From Mermis nigrescens (lineage: Eukaryota; Nematoda; Enoplea; Mermithida; Mermithidae): a stretch of 64,000 nt of DNA. A program made the position numbers and the translations under genes. The notes under the pieces are model-generated. The model made no database searches. It was not told the origin of the DNA and worked only from the letters and a program-made list of their open reading frames with translations. Within the stretch, counting starts at the first letter, position 1. Every line of letters starts with the position of its first letter. Shown piece by piece: positions 12,501 to 24,500 of this stretch. The stretch covers positions 430,034 to 494,033 of the forward strand of contig JAVLUZ010000272.1 of the NCBI GenBank assembly GCA_036768485.1, given 5' to 3'.

Positions 12501-15500
12501 CTTCAGAACATATGTACATGTAACATGGAGGATGGGGAACCCTTCATGTTACATGTACATATGTTCGCTTCAGCCAAAGTGGGTCGGAAAGTCAGAAATT
12601 ATTTACTCCCGATTTTCGGCAAAAACATGAGTTTTTTTGGGCCATTTTCGCGCGATGCACACATGCACACTGGGAGAAATATTAGGGGGTATCCCCCAAG
12701 ACTTTTGTGGACTGTCTTTGTACAGGTATAAAGATTTTTGGAAGACAAAAACTGCAAAAAAAGGTTTGAAATTCGCGAAAATTTTCGGCGCTTCGCTCCG
12801 AAATGAGTAATTTTATTTTCTATATATCTTTAAAATGTCTGAAAATGCATTTTGAAAGGAAAAATGTCAAATTTTTTCGGCGCTTAGCGCCGCTTTGAGA
12901 CGATTATTTGTTAGTTTTGCTCTCAGAAACTCAGAAATTAGCTAAAATACACTACCAAAGGTCGAACACCTCGGTTTTTGCCACACGAAAATCGCTACTG
13001 TACCATATTATTGTACCCAAAAAATTTGTGTGTACAAAATGTACAAAGACTTTTAGGGACCATCTTTGTACATGTAGAAACGGACCTTGTACAAAAAAAA
13101 CACCGGTATCCCCCTACCAGAAGTTCTGAAAAGCATACCCGCTCAGGTTATTTTGGACCAAAACCTATTGCTCGTACATACAAAAGGCGTAAAACGACGT
13201 GTAAGGAAGTTGTTTCGATTACGTACGGTTATTTTTCTCGCATTAAACTTAATTTATGTCACCCAGGCGCTTTTTCTCTATTATTTTGCATATATCTTAT
13301 GTTAAAGGTCATTCCATCGTCCTTATTGTTATTTATTTTCATTTAAATTTAACCACGAATATTCATGATGAATAAAATACCTACAGCAAATTAACAGCAA
13401 ACTAAGTACCCATATTTGACATTAATTGAGAAAAAATTATTTGTTTACCCCCTCTAAGAAACTCGGTCCCCCTTTTACTCAGAGATTTTGACCGTGTGCA
13501 TGTATGAGGCGATGTACTGACATTTTTGGTCAAACTGGATGAATCCGTATTTTCAGCTATTATTGACTCAAAATGAAAGAATTTTCGTTGAATTAGTTCT
13601 AATCGGTGTCACCAGACATGCACGACATGCATACATGTAACGGCTCAAAGTGGGGGCAGTCCCGTCCATTTTTAGGAGAAGGGGGTAAACTACCTCCAAT
13701 TTCGGGTCAAAAAACGCTTAAAAACAGCCAAAAAATTCGATTTTTTCAAAAAATGGGGGGGGGGGTCAAAATTTTCTGGCTTTAGGGGGAATGGGGGGAC
13801 GTCCGACTTTGGGGGGATCCTCCCATCTCCCCCTGTTATATGCATGACAATATGGGAATTCTGGAAGGGTGGTAAATTTTAAAGTGCTTTTTGGGCTCAA
13901 AAATGGTAAGTACGCGTCAAAAACATCGTTTTTCGACGCTTTTGGCGATTCTCTATCTTTCTGAGCATAAAAAGCTGAAAAATTTCAAGAAAAAATAAAA
14001 AAAATTCGCACAAATTGAATAAAATATAGTCAAAACATGAGTATATGGCGGCCGAAAATTTGACACTTTTGAGCAAATCAATAGCCAAAAAATGTTTGAA
14101 AAAGCACCTCTTCTACAAATTTTCTGAAAATTTCTGGGAACTTTCGAAAAATCGCGAATTCTGGGGGCAACCCTAAATTCCCCCTTCAAAGATCATGTTT
14201 AGGTGTCACTAAAATGAGATACAATAGAGATTAAGCCAGGAACAAACTGATTTTAAATTTACTGACATTCAAAACTTTGGATGAAAACTTGAACTCTCTT
14301 CATTTCCCTCATAGAAAAAAAGGAGCACGCTGGCTGTATATCTCTTTGAAGACGATTGATTTTTCTTAGAGTTGAATTAAATTGGATGCGGTCAATTTCG
14401 TAGAATAATACTACTGTACTGTTTTGGCAAATTATCTTTTACGCTAATCTTGTGGATAGACATTACAAGTTGGCTAATTAATGATAAGCCTGTACTAAAC
14501 ATTACCATTTAAAAGATGAAAATTTAATTGATAAATCTTTTATCACAAATAATAATGAGACTTAGGCTTCATTGGTGCAGATTAAAAATTGATCATATAT
14601 GTATCGCTGTCCAGTCAATGAGAAGAGTGGAACCAATTGGAAAGAAACATATTAAGCTTTAAGCTTTCTAAATATGTATTTTTCAGATCAAAAGGCTGCA
14701 TACCAGTTATTGTCTTTAACAACTAAAGATTGTAATATAAAGAAGAAAAGTTTTGCATTCTGGAGCAATTTGATTCAATTTTTTATGAAAAACGCGAAAA
14801 AAACGAATTCTCTTTGAAAAGTTAGTTTCTGGGAGTCAGCATATTGAAAAGGAGCTTTGTGGATTTCAGAGACTTCTTAGACACTACCCCCAACAGAATC
14901 AAAATACGCATTTATGCCAAACTCTAAAAAGCAGGCTTCAATAAAAGAAGGAAAATCAAGCAAATATGTAATGAGATAAGTGGGACCAATTGGAAAGAAA
15001 CATATTAAGCTTTAAGCTTTCTAAATGTGTATTTTTCAGATCAAAAGGCTGCATACCAGTTATTGTCTTCTACAAGTAAAGATTGTAATATAAAGAAGAA
15101 AAGTTTTGCATTCTGGAACAATTTTATCCAGTCATTTATGAAAAACGCGAAAAAAATTCTCTTTGAAAAGTTAGCTTTTGGGAGTCAGCATATTGAAAAG
15201 GAGCTTTGCGGATTTCAGAGACTTCTTAGATGGCTTCAATAAAAGAAAGAAAATCAAGCAAATAATGAGATAAGTGGGACCAATTGGAAAGAAACATATT
15301 AAGCTTTAAGCGTTCTAAATATGTATTTTTCAGATCAAAAGGCTGCATACCAATTATTGTCTTTAACAAGTAAAGATTGTAATATAAAGAAGAAAAGTTT
15401 TGCATTCTGGAGCAATTTTATCTAATCTTTTATGAAAAAACGCGAAAAAAACGAATTCTCTTTGAAAAGTTAGTTTTTGGGAATCAGCATATTGAGAAGG

Positions 15501-18500
15501 AGCTTTGTGGATTTAAGAGACCTACGTTAATGTATGTCGATGACTTTTTTTCGTTCAGGGAACTTGTTAATGAAGACAAAAATAGATTGAAAAGTTTAGT
15601 TTCTACGGCCATGAAGCGCAAAAGCGAACTCAGATTATCGGAAATGCACTTGCGAAAATTGAAGGAGGAGTTAAAAACCGTCGATGAACAATGTGCCTCT
15701 CATCGTGCCTTTATTTTGCGAATTAACAAAGAAGTACGTTCGCTTGAAAACATATTTCGTTTTGCTTGTTTTTATAGTGTCCTAATCTACTGCTATATAA
15801 TCGATGTAATCAAATGATTAAAGATGGATTTCGATTTTTTATTTGTTTTTTTCAAAATATAATTAGCGTCAATCCGATAAATACAGATTTTTCAAGCCTT
15901 ACAAAAAATCGTTAGATTCCACGAATTTGAGACATTTGACTTTCTATAGATTTTGTTTTTTAGCTTACAACTGCATTCTTCGTTCTTAACTAATTTAAAT
16001 TTTTTGATTCAGCGGATATTTTTTTCCGTCACTTAATAAGCTAAAATATTCAGCCTATAGTTGCATCCTGATCATACATGGGCACAGGGTCAATACAGGG
16101 TCAAGTGACTTTACCCTAGCGGCTGAGCAACCCCGCAGGGGAAACCGAACCAACCCAGCAACTACTTTGAAAATTTCCTGGAGAAAATGAGGCAAAATCA
16201 AGACGGAAAATGGTTGAAAATTAAAAATTTTCTTCAAAAGTGCTTGAAATTGACAAGAAACTGTGGAATAACGTAGTTTTACCGTTATTTTAGCATTTAT
16301 ATCAGTTTTTGAGGTTATTTTAGTTAAAAAAACTCAATTTTTCACCCCATCCCAGGTTGACCACGTTCTGCATCTGCGATCATGACCATACATGATCACA
16401 GATGGGAGCTTTTTTCAGCCCGTCATTCTTCAGAAAAATCTTCAACCCCCACAAATTTTTTCACCCCTTACCCGAATTCGCGATTTTTCGAAAGTTTTCA
16501 AAAAGTTTGCTAAAAGGCCGTAGAAAAGGTGATTTTAAAGCGCGTTTTCAGACATCTATCTGTTCAAAAGTGTTAAATCTCCGGCGCTTCGCGCCATATA
16601 CTCATGTTTTGATTATATTTTGTTCTTTTTATTCGACTTTTTAAATTTTTTCGATGTTTTTAAATGTTCTTTTATGCTCTAGAAAAATGGAGCAAACTCA
16701 TAAACGCCGAAAAAACGATGTTTTTGTGCGTATCCTTTATGTTTAGGCTCAAAACGGCACTTAAAAATTTCACCCCCCTCTCCTCCAGAATTCTCATGCT
16801 GTGCATGTATGGTCATGACCAACCCCGCAGGGTCCAGGGAAGTCATTCGATCCTGAAAAACCTGAGTGTGCCCATGTATGATCCTGATTCACGAGTCGTC
16901 TGCATGGTATACTCGTACGATAGACATTTTATGTTCAATTCAGATTCAGCATGTTCAAGGTCGGGTTGATCGAAACTTGGAAATGCAAATTATTTATCAG
17001 AAACATTGGGACGAGATTACGAAGATGCTGCCTGCTTTTTCGGTATTTTTACTTTCTGTTTATGATTACGTCCATATATTACGCGTGACCTATGTGCTGC
17101 TAACTTATGTACATTAATAAGTTATATATTATATACAGTCGAAGTCGAATATAAGACACCCTCTTGGGACCAGGTTTAAATGCGTCTTATAACCGAGTGT
17201 GTCTTGCAAGCAAGGTTTTGGTTTATTTGAAGAAACGTTACGGAGTTAAGTGTAAATAATCTGTTATGGAAGCTTGTTTCAATGATTTTCTTATGATATG
17301 TACACTTAATTCTTCCACGGTGTTCAAAGTCGAAAAATGCTTTCCATCAGAGCATCAGAGTTCTCGAGCGTCATGACATGAAATGACATGTTTCCTCAAC
17401 ATTCACACATTGCACTTTTTACACTGCTTATGTAACCGTATTTGCAAAAAAATGTTATACAGAATTTCACCTTTGGCCACAGACATCGATTAGTTGATGT
17501 GGTCGCGTCTGAAAGCAAGGTGCCCGCGTCCTATAGACCTCTGCGTCTTATAATCTAATAGCCGTGTGACTAATAGGCGAGTTTCTAATATATGTTGTTA
17601 ATGCATTATGGATGACTGGGTCCAGAGGTTCGACTGTATTATATTATACATGACATACATTCAGATAGGGGTGAGGGTGGTATTACCCCCCCCCCTCGAA
17701 GGGTCAGCTGGACGGGCACTGTCCGGCGATTTTGAGCCGATCGGACGTTTTTTGCATCATTTTTGAAGTCAAAAGCAGTAAAAACTCCAAAAATTTTCCG
17801 GCGCTTCGCGCCAGATGATTACTTTTAAGTACTTTTTACTCGAAAGGCGCCCAAAATTGATAAATTTGTGCATTTTTCAGTCTTAAAAGTGATTTAATGC
17901 AGTCAAAATGGACTAAGAACGCTTTTAAAATGCGATGTTACCACGAAAAAACGTTTTAAAGGCTATTTTGACTATTTTGATCGTTAAAACAGCAAAAAAT
18001 CGTGCATGTTAAATTTACTGTTCTGGATTTTTGGGATTTCACCCCCTTCGCGACCCAGCTTGTGCGTCTATGAAACATATGTACATGCATTATTACAATA
18101 TGTACATATTGTACATACGTTCGTTGCGTATTGCAATTATTCAATTTATCAACTTATCACTCATGATTTTTTCATTCACTGCGTATTATTTATTTTTTGT
18201 CCGCATCGTTCGTGTTTACTCCATTCTCATAGCCCGGCGAAAAATGGACAAGGATTAAGAAGTCGAGAAAGACGTTTAGCAAGACTAACGATGTAAAAGG
18301 GTTTGTACATACGCAACAGAATACAAATATTCTACCGGTAGACCAGATTTCAAAGATGCCTACAACATCTGCGACAACAGTAATTTTTTATTTATATTTT
18401 AGTATACTTTAGTGTTCGTGTATTTTCTTAATCTTATTGTAATTATTTATTTATTTATATTTATCTATATTATTTTTGCTACATACATAATATAATAAGT

Positions 18501-21500
18501 ATGTATTCATAAGTTGGACACGATGGGTTACTACAAAAAATGTTACATAAATTCAAATCTTGGCCTTTTCTGCATATGAACATACTTTATTTATATGTAC
18601 GTACACACATCACCATATTTTTCGAACGCCCATTTTTCATTTACGAATACATACATTTAAAAGAGTTGTTTTTCAATTAAACGAATGAATCGAGTTGTTT
18701 ATTCATAAATTTGTTTAAAAAAATAGTTTAATTAAAAAGAAATTTAGTTTCCGTCCAAAATTTCTAAGTTTGGGAAAAATTGTTTTTTCTAATAGCTTTC
18801 GAAGTCGGTACATTGGTTTAGTCTCCTAGAATTCTACATATCTAGCAGCATAATCCCCTCTGAATATTATCCATGCTTGACCTACATAAGGACTTTATTT
18901 ATACTAATACACTATTCTTGTGTGCAAATTATCCCCCTTTCAGGTTGATTATCAAACTCTGAATGATCCGGTCGAGTTTAGCCCGCTGGCGCGCTTTAGA
19001 AGCTATAGGTTAGCTCATATTAATTTATTTAACGAGCACGTGATTTATCAGGCAGTAAAGGAGGAGTTCAATCCAAAAGTTATTGCAATATGTATGTATG
19101 TATTGAAGCAGTTAGTAAGTACGTAATGTAAGAGTAATATATATGTATATTTGGTTCTGTTTTGGATGGTACTCAAAGTTATGGAAGTTTTTCATCGGAA
19201 GTACGTATGTACATAGGCCCGTAACCAAAGGGGCAGGGGGGCATTAGCCCCCTTCCCCGAAACGGAAGAATTTTTTGTTTCTCACAAGGGTCCCGCCAAA
19301 AGAAAAATGAAAAATTCTTGAAGTGCATTTAAAAGACCATCAAAACTGATTTTTTGTGGTTTTTTTGAGCTGGTAAACTCAAAATTTGCGGCACTTTACG
19401 CCGGATTTTGTTTCTGTACAGTTTCCGTCTTTTAAATCGCTCAAATTTGAGCTGGACGTGAAAAAACGTCAAATTTTTCTGGCGCTTCTAGCCGCTTTAT
19501 TAATTTTCTGTTTGTTTTTCTCTGCAAAGCACAAAGATTGAGTACAAAGACAAAAAGTTAAGAAATTGTTTATGGACTGGATGATAAGAATTCACTTTCG
19601 CAGATAGTTTAAGCAATAGGTTTTTTGTATAGGCGTATGAAATGACATAAATGTATAAAATTTCTTAAAAACTTTCTTGTTATTATGTAGAGCTCGTTGA
19701 GAAACGCTCAAAAATGCCTTTATTTTTGACTATCACCTCATGGTTCCCGAGATACGTATCTGACTTAATTTTTTCGTGTCCCCAAAATAAAATCCTGGCT
19801 GTGGGCCTGTGTGTGCAAACTTTCATTAATGTTATCTAGTACCTTTATATGTGCGCATACGCACATATGCATGTATATACGTGTACATATTATACACAAG
19901 ATATGTATATTACGAATGTTGGATTTTCGATTAAGAGTATAATTATTAATTTATTATCATTTTGACGTTAAAAGTAAAAATGTTACTTACGTACATACTT
20001 AAGCGATTTTCGGCTGTAATTTTATAGATCACTGTTCAAACTTACATAACACATTAATTACCTTTTTTCTAGCATGGTTTTATTTTTTGTGATTCCGTTG
20101 TTGGATGCTGGCAATAGGTAAGCAAGCAATCAGTAACGGGTATTTATTATTATTGGCAGGAATGCTCAATTATTATTCAGCGCATGATATCTTGCTAAAA
20201 TAGATAATTTTTGCGTCCGAAAGCCATTTGGAAGCATGTCATTGTCAGCATAGTTTTCTATCTAATAGCAAGTTTCTTAGTATGGATACATAGAGTACAT
20301 AACGCGTAATCATATTTTTTAATGCTTTTCACAGTGTTCTATGTTTCTAAAACCTTGAACTAGTCAAATTGGCTTAATAGTTTATGTAATAGCATAAAAC
20401 GTTAGCTTATTAGCAGAATGTGTCCAATGTTAATATAGCAATTATATGTATATTATTATCTTTTCAGTCTGTAGCAAAATTAACTTTGTTTATCTTCGCT
20501 CTGTACAATGTATGTGCGTACATTAAACATACATATCTAAATTTCGGATTCACAAGTGTAAGCTATCCAAAATTAAACGAGTTTGATCTGCAAGTTTTTT
20601 GATGTATTAGGAAGTAGAAAATTACTTAATTTAAAAGGATCTAGTGCTTCAACCGGATGCTTGGAGCAAAGCAAATGTTTGTACATTTATAAATGTATTA
20701 CATACGTCTTGAAAACATTCCTTTAGCTCATTTTTATAGTCTTTTTTTGCCAGATTAAACAAGCATTTCCTTTTGTGCTCGCCGCATTTATTATCTACCA
20801 TCTCCTATTGCCACAAAATTGACCCAAATGTAACGTTTTGCCCATACGCATTAAATGGTTCTTGTTTTGACGCCACGTGTCGTTGGTATGATATCAAAGA
20901 ATCGGCCGTATTTTTAATTTAGTCTACGTGTTTCTATTATAGCGTGTCTCCACCTGCCATTCATAATATTTAAAATCATGTTTGTGCCTTTGAAGTTTGA
21001 CTAAATCTGTTGTTTGTATGTATATCCTTTAGAAATGCCAGTAACTGATTTTAGTACATATTTAGTAATCTGTAGCTCTCAACCATACACGGACAAACCG
21101 TAATCTTCATTTAACCATTTAACCCGGTATCAATTGGAGCTGGGTCGGTATCAATGGGAAGACTTGCCATGCCAAAATCGATGAAAAATTTTGAAATGCC
21201 ATACAAGTCGAAGAAAAATAAAGGAAATACATAAAATTGACTGTAAAATCAGTCAATCAACTAGAAAAAGGAATATGTATAAATTTAAAAAGTACGTAGA
21301 AATCATTTGAAAATCATATAATCATTAACCAATCAACCAATGACTAACCAACCAGTAAACAATAATCACTTAAACCGCCAATAATTTACCAATCAACCAA
21401 TAAGCTAGCAATCAACCAGTTAAACAACTATTGTGTAAAAGGACAGCCAACCGAATAATTAGGCAGATCAGACCATGATTGAATAGATTCAGAATGGGGT

Positions 21501-24500
21501 CAGTCTGCTTTAACAAAATGCAATGCAAACTGAACATTAAAATTAAGCTTGATATTCACATTAATTGCTGTACTAATTGAGTGTAAATGATTAATAGCTT
21601 AGTAGCACTGTACGGAAAGACCTACTTTATTGCTATAAAAGGCATGCTTTTACGATGGAAAAAGTTTTTAATCTTCCATTGAAGCACAGCTTAATAATGT
21701 ACCAAAATGTTGCAGGCAGTTGGTAAAAAAATAATGTTTTCGTACAGCAACATGAAAATATCAGTTTCATTTGCTGCTTAGAACGATTTTGCTATGAAAC
21801 TACCTGATTAGAAAGTATTTGAAACTATTTTAATGGTAATGCAATCTTATATATACTATTTTTCTATTAAAATCTGCAGTCAATTATTGAGCTGGTAGAT
21901 AGATATGTACATTGCAAATCATAGGTAGCGCGTTAGCGCGTACCTATAATATACTTGGGTACCCCCAACACCTGGGCACCCCCTACAGCTATAACGGGAC
22001 ACTTCTGGAAGGTGCGGTTTTTTTTAAAGAAAGATAATAAAAAAATTCGCTGCCCGTGTTTTTTTGTTTTTCTTGAAACTCAAAATTGAATGTGTAAAGA
22101 AGGTGTAAAGTTTTTGTGTAACGTTATAACATAGGACAAATTTTGGGACCTTTTTACTGCGGCATGTGGACAACTGAGTATTGATGACTCGAAGGATTGA
22201 ACAGGATAGGATAATAGAGGGATGAATTCTACAGATGACACTTTTTTTGTTTTTTGAAATTCGCATTATTTATCGAACGGCAGTGTAAAGAGTGCGAAAA
22301 TCTGGGGGTGAAAAAGCACTTTTTGGTCGAGTTTTCAACCTTCCTATGTCCGATACTAACTCCGGTTATGAGGTTTTTAAAATGTTTTCTGACAGAAATG
22401 TAGAGCGGATCAAGGGCTACATTCTGCATATAAGCAAAGTCTTGTATGCTCTATGGTGAGTTAGATCCTGGGTTTTAAAGTTTACACTTTAGTGGATGGT
22501 GTAAAAAAACGGATTTTAACTAAGATTTCTCTGCCAAATTTTTCCGCTTATGAGTCAGTGCAAATCGAAGACAGCATTAATAAAGTGCCTCACAGGGGCT
22601 AAACATCGCAGCAAACTGCATTTAAAAAACGCAATATTGAGTTATTTATGGGGGTGTAAAGTTCGAAATCAGAGGTAAAAAATGGGCTAAAAAACACGTT
22701 TTTTCCGAAGTTTGATTGATAAATCATGCCAAATAATTTTTGCAACAGAATTTTGGCACACAGGAATGTACTACGATTTAAAAGCTACAAATTGTACCAA
22801 ACCGAATTTCTTTAAACTCAATGGGGAGTTCGGTACGGAATTTTAAAGTTTACAGTGTTCTAAATGATGGAAAATACGTTTTTGTTGCGTTTTTTGTTCG
22901 CCACTTTCTCCGTCCAGAAGTCGGGATAAGTCTAATAGAATAAAAATAAAGTGCTTTATATCGGGTGCATGTCAAAGCAAATTGTCTATACATTAATATT
23001 TAGCGAGTGTAAAGTCAAAAATTTGGAGTTTTAAATGCGTTTCTGTCTTGTTTTTTCTGCCTGCTTCTCCGGTTACGAGTCAGGGACACGTTTATCAAGT
23101 CTAGAAATGGACCAGGAATCAACTTTGATATGTCAGTCTGGCGCATATGTTTACACTCTACGGTGTTGTAAAGTAGTTTACACCAATTGTTAGTTTGCCC
23201 ATAGAACATTATGTAGGCTTAATTTTTTCATAAATATTAATCGTAATATCGGAACAATATCAAAATTACGAATCTGACTAAAATCTTCTTTACACTAGGT
23301 GCTTACATGAAGTTTACACTACATATATATTTATCTTCGTTTTTGAGCATTCCTGAAACCTAATTTTTTCTTGGAGCCTAGAACTTTTCAAAGGATCAAA
23401 TGTGAGACGTCACGTAGGCGCGTTTGTTTACATCCAACAGTGATGTAAAGTAGTTTACATTCATTGTTTATATGTCCTCAGACCATTGTAGAGACATAAT
23501 TTTTTCATGAATGTTGATCATAATATCCGAGTAATTTTTTACACTGCATGTTAGCCTTTGTTCTATAGCATTGCAAAAATCGAAATTTTTTCCTGAGATA
23601 TAAAAATTTACAGGGAATGAAATATATACGTCAATTGGGCGCGCTTGCTTACACTCAGCAGTATTGCAAAGTGGTTTAAACCTAATGTTTATTGTCTTTA
23701 AAACATTATGGAGACTCATTTTTCCATAAATGTTGAAAGAAATATCGGAGCAATATCAAAATTACGAATCCGACTAAAATATTCTTTACGCTATGTGTTT
23801 GTGTAAAGTTTACGTTACGTGTTAACCCTAATTCGATAGACTTGCAGAGACTTTGTAACTGAAGTCAAGAAATTTTCAAGGATTCATATGTGAGACATCA
23901 ATTAAGTGAGTTTGTTTACCCTCAAAAGTAATCTAAAGTGATTTAAAAATTATGTTCAAGTGTCCTTAGATCATTGAAGAGATGTAATTTTGTCTTAAAT
24001 GGGTTGCATTAAAGTTAAATCTTTCTTAGCCGTGTTTATAATATGTTTCACAAAATCTTGCACATGGAGAGCTATCGTTTAATTGATGTAAATTGCCTGC
24101 AAAAGTGGTTTAAAATGAACCAGCAATCACACTACTGTGCACAGAAGTCGACAAAGATATACAGCTTTATTGTAATCATGTACATTAATAAGCCGTAAAC
24201 TGTTAGTATTCTCTACACCTAGTAGTTGTGTAAAGTTTGCACTATTCATTTGTTGTTAATATGTAGTCTATACTACAAATTTATTTTACTACCAAATCAA
24301 AGCGTTAGTGTTCCTTACATTTGATATTTGCGTGAAGTTTTTGAATTTTTGCCGAAAATCTTTGCCTTCTAATTTACCAACATCCCGCCTTTTCCATTTT
24401 CTTGAAGTTTAAAATCTTTTATAATTCTCTCATAATTTAATGGTAGGTTTTAACTTTAAGTTTCTCTTGGTTTACAACTCTCGCTTAGCAAGCTCATTTT

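Larger units (their letters stand above)
15734..16949 (+). other. Intron 8, largely one nested MITE pair
   Basis: Positions 15734-16064 are featureless AT-rich sequence. The rest is the nested repeat pair at 16073-16880, listed separately. Confidence 0.6.

Noticed and set aside
20420..20602. Possible extra exon (SVAKLTLFIFALYN...) in the finger intron
   Set aside because: A good acceptor (tcttttcag) is present, but including it breaks the finger and no in-phase donor follows.
22024..24000. Small antisense ORFs in R9 as a possible transposase
   Set aside because: Short, basic, not shared in frame between copies A, B and C, and without catalytic motifs.
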